Below are positions 1 to 10,559 of a stretch of 64,000 bases of DNA, piece by piece. The notes beneath the pieces are model-generated. The model saw nothing but the letters and a program-made list of their open reading frames with translations, was not told the origin of the DNA and did no database searches. Positions within the stretch are counted from its first letter, which is position 1. The number at the start of each line of letters is the position of its first letter. The stretch is from Hypericum androsaemum (lineage: Eukaryota; Streptophyta; Magnoliopsida; Malpighiales; Hypericaceae). The position numbers and the translations under genes were made by a program. Where the stretch lies: positions 7,060,707 to 7,124,706 of the forward strand of contig OZ023182.1 of the NCBI GenBank assembly GCA_963995505.1, in the 5' to 3' direction.

Positions 1-19
1 TGACGAAGATAGATCGAAC

Positions 20-1405
20 ATGAAGGTGGGGAAATACAATAACCTCAGGGAGAAGCTGGACAAGAAGATATGGGTACCCAAGACCAAGAGTGAGGTGCCA
101 CCTAGTGACAAATCCTCACGAAAGGAGCCAACAAGCCCGGAAGTCACAGTCGATCTAGACTCAGGCTATGTGAGATTTGGGGATTTCGAGAATCTGAAGA
201 TAGATGATTGCCCTAATGAGAAGCCGAGTCAAGGCAATAGCTCCAGTGAAAGCAACGAGAAGCTGAGTCAAGGCAACAGCTCCAGTGGAAGCAACAAAGT
301 CATCTCACCTTTTGTAAAGATCGGGGACTTCGATAAGTTGAGGCTACATGGTGTCTGTGCCCCTAGTCAGGATGAATTACCGAGCTGGCCTGATCAAGAT
401 GAGGAAGGAAATATCATTGATAACATCATCGAGGACGATGAAAATGAAAAACAAAGCTTACCTGATCTGGACGGTGAAGAATTCAATTGGCTTGATAATC
501 TCAACGAGGAGAACTTAGGCGGAGCACTAGGGATAGAGGACTACCTCAACGAAGAAGACATCGAGGAGAAATTGAAGCTAGAAGATAGCATGAGTGAGGA
601 CAACTTTAGTGAAGACGGTCGGGACCTGTCGATCAACATGGTTTTCACTCTACCGGCTATTTTTGTGCCGAAAGAAGGCCAGCCTAGCTACCTTGAGGGA
701 GATGTAATTGAAGAAGATATGGTGGAACTAGAGATTGGGGACAAAGCCCTAGCTGTACCAGCGGTGGAAGACTTTGGCGACACCATCACTATACTAAGAC
801 CTACCCGAAATATGTGTGATCATCTGAAGCCACTCTACATCTCAGCCCACATTTTTGGGAAACCGATTAATAGGGTCCTCATAGACAATGGGGCAGTCGT
901 CAACATCCTTCCTTACTCACTCCTCAAGAAGCTGAACAGGGAGGACGAGAAGCTGGGTGCAACTGACATGATGATGACTGACTTCGCCGGTAAAGGTACT
1001 CGCCCTCTAGGAGTACTTGTCGCTGAAGTCACTGTAGGTTCTGTCACTCGGGAGGTTCCATTTTTTGTCATTGAGGCAAAGACCTCCTACAATGGCCTAC
1101 TGGGGAGGGATTGGATCCATTCAGGCCAAGTCATCCCGTCCTCTCTCCATCAATTTTTAATCCAGTGGAAGCCCAACAAAAAAGTGGAGGTCGTAGCTGC
1201 TGATAAAGACCCCTTTCAGGCAGCCACGAACTGTGTCGAAGCGGCCTTTTACGATGGCTCCATCGTACCGACAAGCGTGGCACGAAGCGACCTAGGCCAA
1301 ATAGTTGGATACGCAAGCACGGTTGAACGGGAAATCCCCTCCTCTAACCGACCTGCCAACGTCACCCCCGAGAGGCAAGCCCTTAGGCTTACTTTTCGTG
1401 GTTAA
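20..1405 (+). pseudogene. Retrotransposon gag C-terminal region and aspartic protease
   Basis: An open frame of 461 codons runs from the window edge. The first 250 residues are acidic and low in complexity, with a short internal repeat of a Ser/Asn-rich segment around residues 70–95, as in the spacer between gag and protease. A retropepsin-like domain follows at about residues 275–375; its active-site motif reads LIDNGAVVNI, with Asn in place of the usual Thr/Ser after the catalytic Asp, a form common in Tat elements. The frame leaves the downstream pol frame at about 1350–1400, where the real continuation moves to another frame. The apparent Met at position 20 is probably internal, since the gag core is missing. 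Confidence 0.75.
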
Positions 1406-2498
1406 CACAACAGAAGGAGAGCTAGCAAGGCGGTCGGAGGTCTGCGCCTTGTCACAGCATGAAGCGGCCGAGTTCATTTTTAAGGACAACGGTCAAGACC
1501 CCCTGGAACAACTGAAGATGAGTGACCTTCACCTGGCCCCAAGCTAACTGGACGACGCTAAGGCCGAAGTGAAGGACCCTCTGAAGGAGATACTCTTATG
1601 CTCTGAGAAAGGAAGCCGGCCTATTTTCATCAGCGAGCGGCTTCCAAAAGACTTCGAGGATGACCTGGTTAAGCTACTGATAGAGTACCAGGACTGCTTC
1701 GCTTGGGACTATGACGAAATGCCAGGCTTAGACAGATCCTTGATAGAGCATCGACTCCCTGTAAGGCCGGGTTTTCGGCCTTACCAGCAGTCAATGAGGA
1801 GGATGATGCCAGAAGTAGTAGAAAAAGTCAAGCTAGAGATAGATAGGCTCTTGGATGCCGGCTTCATTAGGAAAGCCGATTATGTAGAGTGGCTATCCAA
1901 CATTGTACCTGTTGTCAAGAAAAATGGCAAAATTCAAGTTTGTATTGACTTTAGAGATTTAAATTCTGCTACTCCGAAAGATGAATATCAAATGCCTATT
2001 GCAGATATGTTGGTTGATGCTGCGGCAGGACATGAAGTCTTAAGCTTCATGGATGGCCATTCAGGTTACAACCAAATCTACCTTGCTCAAGAAGATGTTC
2101 ATAACGCGGCGTTCCGTTGTCCAGGGTCCATCAGAATTTTTGAGTGGATTGTAATGCCATTCGGGCTTAAAAACGCCGGGGCTACCTATCAAAAGGGCAT
2201 GCACCTGATCTTCCCAGACTTCATCGGTCGATTCATGGAGGTCTATATAGATGATATTGTGGTCAAGTCTCATGACCATAGGGAGCATCTCGACCACTTG
2301 AAGATGTCATTCGAAAGGATGCGGAAGCACCAGCTGAAAATGAATCCTTTGAAGTGTGCCTTCGGAGTCTCAGCAGGTAACTTCTTAGGCTTCCTCGTTC
2401 ACAAGCGAGGGATTGAGATTGATAAAAATAAAGTTAAGGCAATCCAACAAGCACAACCACCTCGAAATAAGAAAGAGCTACAATGCTTTCTCGGTTAG
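1405..2498 (+). pseudogene. Retrotransposon reverse transcriptase (broken pol)
   Basis: After the frame change the pol frame continues from about 1400, is cut by a TAA at 1545 and reads open from 1569 to a TAG at 2496. The reverse transcriptase fingers and palm are clear: VCIDFRDLN, MPFGLKNAGATYQ and the catalytic YIDDIVVKS box at about residue 225 of the 1569 frame. The upstream segment with CFAWDYDEMPGLD is the usual pre-RT region of Tat elements. It would copy element RNA into DNA in virus-like particles, but the stops make this copy non-functional. The match after the TAG continues in the same frame into the connection region. Confidence 0.85.
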
Positions 2499-3770
2499 AT
2501 CAACTTCCTAAGGCGATTCATATCTAACACAGCAGGCCGAACTCAGTCATTTACCAACCTACTCAAGTTGAAAGGAGGAGAGTTCATATGGGAGATCAAA
2601 CACCAACAAGCATTCGACGAGCTTAAGGAGTACCTATCATCCCCTCCTGTAGTAACTCCTCCATCTCAAGACCGACCCTTACTTCTCTATGTCTCAGCTG
2701 CCCACGACTCCATTGGTTGCTTACTGGCCCAAGAGAATGAAGAAAGGAAGGAACAAGCTGTCTACTACCTAAGTCGGTCTCTCCTAAGTACGGAGATTAG
2801 ATACTCATCAATTGAGAAACTATGTCTGTGCCTTTTCTTTGCCTGTAGAAAGCTAAGGTACTATCTACTCCCCACAGAGGTAAAGGTAGTAGCACAGACC
2901 ATTATCCTTAAGTACCTACTCACAGGACCCATCATGCGGGGTAGGGTAGGCAAATGGGCCTTGGCATTGGTGGAGTTCAACCTTACGTTCGTACCTCAAC
3001 GGGCGGTGAAGGGTCAGGCTCTAGCTGACTTCTTGGCAGACCACCCTAGCATAAACACCTTTGCCGATACCACGGTGGATTTCGGGATGGTGGCCAAGAA
3101 ACCTTGGCATTTGTGGTTTGACGGCTCTCGGACTAAGAAGTATGCGGGAGCAGGATTCATGATCAAGTCTCCAACTGGGATCAAGACAAAAGCCTCATTC
3201 CTCCTTGACTTCCCTTGCACCAATAACCAGGCAGAGTACGAAGCACTGTTACTCGGGCTACTTGCCTTAAAGGACTTGGGTGCTAAGAACGTGTGGGTGT
3301 TTGGACACTCAATGTTGGTGATCAATCAGGTGACAGGTGAATTCAAGTGCGGGCGTGACGGGTTCAAAGTGTGCTGTGATGCAGCTCAAACATTACTGAG
3401 GGGCTTCGAAGACGCCTTTATTGAGTTCATAGATCGCACCAAGAATCTTGAAGCCAACAAGCTAGCGCAAACCGGGTTTCGTGCCTTAGCTAAATTTAAC
3501 TCCGTGCCGGTAAAGGTCAGGGCGACCTCGGCACTAGGTGAGATCCCCCAGGTGATCGAAGTGGACTTGATACAACTCGACCTGGACTGGAGGCAAGAGT
3601 ATATCAACTACTTCAGGGATCCAAGCTCTTCCTCAGACAAGTCACTAAAGGCAAAGGCACTCTATTTTGAGTACGTTAATGATACCCTTTACCAAAGGAC
3701 GGTCGATGGATTACTCTTGGTATGCCCAAGCCCGCAGGAGGCTATGTTGGCTATGACTGAGATCTACTAA
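2499..3770 (+). pseudogene. Retrotransposon RNase H and second (archaeal-type) RNase H domain
   Basis: The frame reopens after the stop at 2496 and is open to 3768. The first part (to about 2900) is the Ty3-type RNase H/connection domain. From about 3105 a second RNase-H-like domain begins with WHLWFDGSRT and contains NNQAEYEALLLGL. Two of its expected acidic positions look lost: the usual G-D-S before LVINQ reads GHS, and the C-terminal A-D of the NxxAD motif reads NLEAN. That points to loss of activity beyond the stop codons. A linker to the integrase zinc-finger region follows, and the frame ends in TAA at 3768. Confidence 0.8.
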
Positions 3771-4892
3771 GGCATATGTGGAGCTCATCAGTCAGGGATC
3801 AAGATGAGATGGCTGATGCATCGTCATGGCTACTTCTGGCCAGGCATGGCGAAGGATTGCATTGATTATGCCAAAGGGTGCCAAGAGTGTCAAAGGCACG
3901 GTCAAGTCCAACGCTCCCCAGCTGATACCTTCCATCTCGTAGTGAAGCCTTGGCCATTCAGAGGTTGGGCAGTTGACGTGATTGGAAAGATCTACCCCCC
4001 TTCCACTAAGGGACACTGCTTCATCCTTGTTACCACGGATTACTTCAGTAAGTGGGTAGAGGCGATTCCCATGAAGGTCGTAAATTAAGAAACGGTGATC
4101 CAGTTCTTCAAGGAGCACATTATTCATAGGTTCGGGTTACCAAAAATGATCACTACTGATCAGGCGACCATCTTTACTGGAGATGAAGTCCAGACGTTTG
4201 TAAAAACTATGGGCTTCAAAATTACTCATTCTACACCTTATTACGCCCAAGGTAATGGACAAGCTGAAGCCACCAATAAGGTGTTGAAAGAATGCATAGA
4301 GAAGATGGTGAGAGGAAAACCCCGAACATGGCACTTGGCATTATCTGAAGCTCTATGGGCTTTCCATACCACGAAGAAGGGTGCTACGGGTACGACTCCC
4401 TTCGCTTTGACCTATGGTCATGATGCCATGATCCCCTTAGAGTTAACGGTACTATCACTGAGGAGAGTAGAACAGATGCACCTATCTAGCTTAGACTATG
4501 ACTCTGCCATGATGGCCGCCCTTGAAGATCTTCCTGAAGAGAGACTGAAGGCTTTAGATGCCATTATCCAACAAAAGAAGAGCGTAGAGAAGGCATACAA
4601 TAAAAGAGTCCGCGAGAAGCACTTCGAGAGAGGGGACCTAGCCTGGAAGGTCATCCTTCCAATAGGACGTAAGGACCACGAACATGGGAAGTGGTCGCCC
4701 AACTGGGAAGGACCATTTGAAGTGCACGACGTACTTTGAAACGGGTCTTATCGTCTAGCTAATGTCAACGGTGAAGTCCATGAACGCCCAATAAACGGAT
4801 TGTACTTAAAGACTTATCGCCCCAGCATGTGGGATGGAGTGGACGATAGGTTGTTCGAGGACTATGCTCGAGAACACGGACAAGAAATATAG
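3771..4892 (+). pseudogene. Retrotransposon integrase (broken pol)
   Basis: Three open pieces in one frame (to 4088, 4095–4739, 4740–4892) are separated by stops at 4086 and 4737. An HHCC zinc-binding region is present (HRHGYFWPGM, then CQECQRHG). The catalytic core shows the first Asp in WAVDVIGKI, the second in ITTDQATIFTG and the Glu within GNGQAEATNKVLKE, so the DDE triad is retained. The C-terminal part ends with a GPFEV segment and, after the stop, NGSYRLANVNGE and LYLKTYRPS, typical of the plant Ty3 integrase tail. It would insert element DNA, but the stops prevent a full-length product. Confidence 0.85.
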
Positions 4893-5248
4893 CTGGTTTG
4901 ATGCAATGTAGAGACCTATGTTAGCCTTAATCATTCTTTATAACGGTCTTTGAATAGACCGGATTATATTGTACTTAGTTTTTATTCGGTTTGCTTAAAG
5001 CCGTCATATCTTAATAAAATTATTTACTCCTTGGCTCTCCAAGACTCTTAAAATATCCTTTGTTATTACTCGTGCATACTAATAACGGTTTGATAAAAGC
5101 CGAGAGGTCGAGGCATCAACATGGATAATAAAAGAAGAGCCTAGATGGCTTCATAAGAGGTCAAGCCATAAATAGGTCAAGGCATACAAAAGGATGGATG
5201 ACCAAAAGGGTGATCAAACCCCAAAAATCTAAGCAGTCTAGCACAAGA
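4893..5248. other. Non-coding spacer between pol 3' end and antisense gene
   Basis: This 356-bp AT-rich stretch lies between the stop of the sense pol and the stop of the antisense PMD gene. I see no open frame of interest. The two transcription units converge here, so it likely holds both 3' untranslated regions. Confidence 0.5.
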
Positions 5249-8200
5249 CTAGTCATGATCTGCGCCTTCATCAGCTCGGCCAACTCCCTCGGACTCGTAG
5301 CCAGACCCGGGATCCACGTCAGGGCAAAAACTTTTGATCACATCTCGAATTAAGTTACCTACTGCTATAAGTGTGTCTCGCTCGACATCGTAGTCCGCCT
5401 TCAGTCGCGCTTGCCTCGCAAGAGCAGAAGCGTGATCCGTTCTTGCCTTGTCATAAACGTTGATTTTGAACTCTTGGTCAGCTTGGAATAAAATGTTCTT
5501 CTTTTGGGCAGCCATGACGATGTCTGCTTTAGCAATTGCATCTCTCTCCTTAGCTTGGGCTAGCTCTTGCTCAAGTTCAGCTATCCATAGGGAAGTCAAT
5601 TGGGCTGCGTTCTTTTTTTCGATCCATTCGGCCCGTATGAGCTTGAATTCCTGGGTCCTGGATACGAGGGTTTCGCGAGCTTTTGCGGAGGCCTTCTCGT
5701 GGTCGCGGCCCTCACGATGGCTGAAGAAGACTGCCTGAAAGCGTAACCGACTATGCATATGACTATAATAGACAAGTTAGAATATTCGATTGGCCTTTGT
5801 AACAGCTTTATGGGAAGGTGGCTTTACCTACGAAGAGTGGCGGTAAAATCCTCATTTAGCAGACAAACTTGGTCATACAGCTTGGGTAAAAGAATTCCCT
5901 CCCCACGAGACTCCAGGTACTTTAAGGATTCAATAATATCAGCTGGAGGGTCGAAGCCTACGTCGATTTCTTGCTGAATCATGAAGGCAATAAGGAAATC
6001 AATAACTAACGCACTGTGCCGCTGGACCTCGAGACATTGGGTAGCTCGGTCCTCCGTTGCTATGTCGGCTGGGGCGCTAGTGGACGAGGTATGAGCGGTT
6101 GGAGGCTGATAGAGTTCTGGTGCAGGTGGGCTGGCCATGATGCTACCATAGAAGGCCTGCTCCATAAGGAATCCAAAAGTCAAGAATGCAGTTAACTAAT
6201 TTTGAGAAGGATGAAAGTTTGAGAAGAATACCATGACTGACTCATCCTCATCATCTGACACCGAAAGGGGAGCCTGGGCAGTAACTAGAGTCAATGAGAA
6301 ACTGCCTACGATGGGAGGTATGGTCATTGCCAATGGTGATGTGACAACCAAGGGTGCCAGAGAAGGTGCAATGACCAACGGTGCTAGCAGCGGCACTACA
6401 ACAGAGGATTCCAATATGGGTCGATCTATAGGACAAAGAGGAGCCCGATCAGCCTTTGGTGTAGGATCGTTCACTACCACTTTCTTAACTATGGTGGCTG
6501 TCTCCTTGCCCTTGGTCACGGGTAGCAACATCCTAGAACGGCGGGTGGTAGCTCCAACCATGGCTGGAGGAGCAATAATGGTTATGTCCTTACCAAGGGT
6601 CATGGCAGATTCTGAGGTTGAACTCATCACAAGGCGACGCTGCAAAAGGCGTGTTACCTTGAAAGCTTATATATACTAATTCACATACATTTGCAGAGGG
6701 GTTACCTTACTTGGAGGAGGTGGAGTCTGGGCTTCAGGTACGGAGGTGCCATCAATAGCCTGAGGGCTGGAGTTGTCGAAGAGATCTGCATACAGGGATC
6801 AACGGTTAGACAACTAAGTAAGTAGGAGGCACTTGAGAAATGGGCGTACCTCTTTTTCCGGAGTTAGCATCGCTGGAGTCGCTGGCGTCGCTATCCTCGG
6901 CCTCGCTACCATCTTTGTCATTGGCATCGTCCAAGGGGTCAAAGTCAGAGTCGCCGAGGTTACCTGTTTAAGATGCAAAAGGGGAGTGAATGTTGATAAG
7001 GAAATTACAACTAGCATTTTGGGGCTAATTGACTACCTTCTCGTACGGAGTTAGCACCACTCGATGCTTCGGAGTGAGTTTCGGCCTCATGATCATCAGC
7101 TCTATCCAAAGGGTCAGAGGGTCCAGAGACTGAATCATAGGACGATTTGGCTTGTCCTGACAGTGTACGCTTCCCTGTGCCTTTCTTCTCTTTGACGGAA
7201 AGAGGAAACATCTTCGCCAACTCAGGAGCACGATGAGGCCAATAATCAAGCTTCTTCCACCAATCCAAAAAATAGTCAGTAGTCCCGCCACTAAAGAAGG
7301 TTTTCTCTAAGGTACTACGAGAAAGGAGAAACTCGCTCACTGCGAGGGCCTTCTTGGCTATCCTCCATTCTTTTGATCTCTCCAATCGTTTACCCTCGAA
7401 CCTGTGGAGGAGGTATATGGGGGGAAATGGTAAGTCCTGCACCATGCCAAACTGCTCGGCAACAAAGTGAGGATGATAAGGTTCCACGCGCATCTTTGTC
7501 TCAGTACAGCCACCCACAAGGTCCCGTGTGGTAAGGATCTTAATCCACTCCTCAGCACTGTCGGAAGAAAAGTCAAACGAGAGGAATGGAGGGCGACAGC
7601 TGTAGTCAATGGTCCCGTCTTCTTTATGTACTTCCATCAGGGGCCGCATCTTATAAGTAAGGATGTACTCATCCTGGTCAAAGATGGTGAAATACTCCTC
7701 AATGGTGGTACACAGATCCACTTTTCCTTGGCAGAGAGTGTAAGCGTAGCACGGCCCCGGAATGCTCAAAGGGGGTGACGGTGTAGCAAGACTCGGAAAA
7801 TACGCCAGGCTCCACAGGGCAGCTATCCATAGGGGGCCAGAGGCCTTGAGGGTATGGGTCACCTTGCGATGGATAACGTAGGCGGTCATGTGGTGGTATA
7901 GGTGGCTGAGAATGAATTCTCCCATCGCCAACTCAGTACCCAAGGAGAGAGAGTACGTCAGCTTCTCATAGTCTATTGATACTCGCTCGGCACTTAAGCA
8001 CATGATGGAGCGAGACAGCCACAGTAATACGAAGGCAACATGTTCACTTTCATTTTTAGCAGCACCATCAGCTAGGCGGTGAATGGCAATGTATTTGGTG
8101 TATGTCTTCTCTGGGTCTTTAGCCTTGAACCTTTTGCGAAGTTCAGCTGGAAATGTGGGAAGTTGCGATGGAGTGACGTTGCCACCCCGACAGCGGAGGC

Positions 8201-8525
8201 CGAAAAGCAATGCCAGGTCATACAGAGTAATGGTCCTCATGCCTACGAGGAGTAGAGAAAGGGTAAGACACGTTATAACTCAAGGAGTAGTTAAAGAAAG
8301 GTGAGGTAACACGGACATACCCGACCAAAAGATGAAGGTGTTGGTACTCGGACACCAATATTGAAGCAAAGCGCCTAACAAAGGAGGACATGGCTCGAGT
8401 CGACAGGTAGAGAAGGATATCATAGAAGCAATGCCTGCTTTTTCCCAGGTGGCGCCATGAAGCTTCTCAAGACGGGTGTACCACTTAATGTATGCTGGCA
8501 AGAACTTCTCAAGACGGGTGTACCA
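5249..8525 (-). CDS. Antisense plant mobile domain (PMD) gene inside the retrotransposon, seven exons
   Basis: Seven exons join in one open frame: 8525–8321, 8242–7037, 6963–6850, 6785–6706, 6639–6232, 6195–5828 and 5750–5249 (TAG). They total 2883 nt (960 aa plus stop), each with GT–AG borders and matching phase. The first two exons carry the PMD: WYTRLEKLHG, WEKAGIASMI, then TNTFIFWSG joined across the 78-bp intron to MRTITLYDLALLFGL. Acidic Ser/Asp linkers follow (exons 2–4), then a Pro/Val-rich section (exon 5) and a coiled-coil-like C-terminus in exon 7 (ELEQELAQAKERD). PMDs occur in MAIL1/MAIN-type plant proteins and in transposons. No initiator Met precedes the first exon in frame: a TAG sits directly before it and is read here as a 3' splice site, so a 5' exon is probably unseen. 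The open frame contrasts with the dead sense pol. Confidence 0.75.
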
Positions 8526-8527
8526 CT
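8463..8527 (-). repeat. 23-bp direct repeat, 42-bp period, in first PMD exon
   Basis: The same 23 bases occur at 8463–8485 and 8505–8527. The offset is 42 bp, a multiple of three, so in the antisense gene it duplicates the peptide WYTRLEK in frame. It covers the putative splice acceptor, which may have been created or displaced by the duplication. Confidence 0.8.
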
Positions 8528-8712
8528 AAAATATATGGTCCGAGCTTAATTAATTTATTCCGAGCAGCCGTATTTGCCACGTGAGACACCTGCTGGCCTC
8601 GGAGTATTGAGAGAAAATTAAGGAATTAAAAGATATCAAATTTGACGATAAAGGAGAAAGGAAATATTTTTTCTTAGATATTAGATTAAAATTTGCAACT
8701 TCGAAATGCTAA

Positions 8713-8732
8713 CTTGGGGATCGGGACAAGGA
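8713..8732 (+). other. Polypurine tract candidate before the 3' LTR
   Basis: A purine-rich run (ggggatcgggacaagga) directly precedes the TGTTG that opens the LTR. It is in the correct place and orientation to prime plus-strand DNA synthesis. Confidence 0.6.
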
Positions 8733-8891
8733 TGTTGATTTTTAATTTCTTTGAAAGTGTTGAAAGAAAGAAATAGTCGGGGCTTCAAGAGGTGGAGTAC
8801 GCTTCGATCGTCGACAAGATTAGCTAGCGGGTGATCGTCGGCTCAACTTAGATTATTGACCGTTGGTAGATCACCCGTAGATTTTGACTTA

Positions 8892-9625
8892 GACCTCCAA
8901 TTGAAGTGATTCTGGTGGCTACGGAGAGATAAGACGTAGATCTATAATTTTTTAGTTCATGACTTCTTCTAATTAGAGCGGAAGATGGCATAAAATTGGT
9001 TTGAAGCTGACTATAGGCCGATCATCGGCTACAAGGCGATCGTCGGCTAGATCGTCGGCCATTGGTAAAATTGGCTTATCTTGAGGCTCCGACCTCGTAT
9101 TTCAATGATTCAAGTTGATATGGAAAGCTAAGAGATAATTCTACAACTTTCTAGTTGGTGACTTCTTCTATTTCAGAGCGGAAGAGGGCCTAAAATTGGT
9201 TTGAAGCTGACTGCAGGCCGATCGTCGGCTACAAGGCGATCGTCGGCTAGATCGTCGGCCATTGGTAAAATTGGCTTATCTTGAGGCTCCGACCTCGTAT
9301 TGTAATGATTCAAGTTGCTATGGAAAGCTAAGAGATAGTGCTACAACTTTCTAGTTGGTGACTTCTTCTAGTTCAGAGCGGAAGAGGGCCTAAAATTGGT
9401 TTGAAGGTGACTCCAGGCCGATCGTCGGCTACAAGGCGATCGTCGGCTAGCGTCAACTGGAGGGTCAATCGTCGGCCATTGGTACAATGATCATATCTGG
9501 AGACTCTAAACTCGGATTGAGACGATTCAAGTTGCTACGCAAAGCTAAGACATGGGCCTACAACTTTCTAGTTCATAGTATCTTCAAATTCGGAGTAAAA
9601 GAATGCCAAGAATCTATTTGAAGTT
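8892..9625 (+). repeat. 200-bp tandem repeat array in LTR U3
   Basis: Units begin at 8892, 9091 and 9291, with a degenerate partial unit from about 9509. Units two and three are nearly identical, and landmark words recur at exactly 200-bp spacing (for example taaaattggtttgaag at 8991, 9191 and 9391). Each unit contains two to four copies of (G)ATCGTCGGC. The motif also recurs outside the units at 8815–8840 and 9670–9835. Confidence 0.9.
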
Positions 9626-10161
9626 ATCTAATGTTAGATCATTGGCCGCATGACGCCGCATGACCTACCCCTTGATCGTCGGCTACATCCCTTGTGACCT
9701 CGATCGTCGGCAAGCTGGGGTATAGGCTGATCGTCGGCTGCCGGTGATCAAGGGATGATTGTCGGCCAGCTTGGAGGAGGGCTCGATCGTCGACAAAGAA
9801 GGCCAAGCCCGATTGTCGACCCAGGTCGATTGTCGGCCCATGGTTATTGACGGTCCATGGTAATAGAGACCGTATTCAAGATGGATTCTCGAAGAAATTG
9901 AGGAACTCTAGGACTCTCAACATACTTGGGTTGTCAAGGGATGGAGATAGGCATTAGAGACCCGAGTCAGGCAAGGATAAGCATTGAAAATCTAAGGCAG
10001 ACAAGGATAAATGTTGGAAATTCAAGTCGGGCAAGGGTAAGCGTCGGGGATCCAAGTTAGACGAAGATAAGTGTTGCATGAGGATGAGCATTGGCAAAGA
10101 TAAGTCTTGAGGTCTTCAAGTACGGCTAGGAGACGATAGGAGGCTGAGGCGGTCTACTTGT

Positions 10162-10170
10162 CTATATAAA
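10162..10170 (+). promoter_or_regulatory. TATA box of the LTR promoter
   Basis: The sequence ctatataaa lies 204–212 bp before the LTR end, downstream of the tandem repeats, the expected place for a U3 core promoter. Transcription would start near 10190–10200. Confidence 0.6.
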
Positions 10171-10559
10171 CAGAGCATTGTGGGCTAGGCGGGAGCATCA
10201 CACACAAAAACATACAAGTTACTCTCAAGCTTCGGCTCTTTTATCTTAGTTTAGGTTAGTAGTAGTCTCGGCTTCGGCCACCCTTGTTACTTTCGGCGTT
10301 AGACCGACCTTGGGACGAGCACTCCGGGCCGTCACGAGATCGATCGACGTTCTCGTCACTTTTTATCCCAACAGAAAGGAACTAATTTTATGCGAGGTCA
10401 AATTTGGAGAAAGTATCTCGTACCTAAGACGGTGTCGTATAAAAAAGTTAATAGCATATGTCCAATTACCATCAAACCCAAAACCAACGGAAGTTTTCAA
10501 TTGGTGATTTGTTTTTTTTTTCATTTACATACTCTTGAATGTAATACCCACACGATGAG

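Larger units (their letters stand above)
1..10373 (+). mobile_element. Ty3/gypsy retrotransposon, Tat lineage, 5'-truncated by window edge
   Basis: In order on the plus strand the element shows a gag-end/protease region, reverse transcriptase, RNase H, a second RNase-H-like domain, integrase, an antisense gene, a polypurine stretch and a 3' LTR ending at 10373. Two RNase H domains in tandem and an antisense extra gene after integrase are known features of the Tat/Ogre lineage. The 5' LTR and most of gag lie outside the window, so target-site duplication and LTR divergence cannot be read. The sense coding region has a frame change near 1.35–1.40 kb and stops at 1545, 2496, 3768, 4086 and 4737, so it is not autonomous. 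Confidence 0.9.
8733..10373 (+). mobile_element. 3' LTR of the Tat-lineage element
   Basis: The 1641-bp LTR begins TGTTG and ends CAACA, a perfect 5-bp terminal inverted repeat, and follows the polypurine candidate. Inside are 200-bp tandem repeats, many copies of a GATCGTCGGC-like word, and a TATA box near the right end. No 5' LTR is visible, so the borders rest on termini and context rather than a second copy. Confidence 0.75.

Noticed and set aside
6640..6660. An 18-bp intron between AAG|GTAACACG and TTTTGCAG in the PMD gene
   Set aside because: Too short for a plant intron; the donor at 6705–6706 gives a normal 66-bp intron with matching phase.
5460..8304. Plus-strand open frames in the antisense gene region (for example 6233–6679 and 7467–7778)
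   Set aside because: They lie opposite PMD exons and show no domain; they are shadows.
8892..9625. CRISPR-like regular repeats
   Set aside because: Unit length is 200 bp with no distinct spacers, inside a plant LTR; it is an ordinary tandem repeat.
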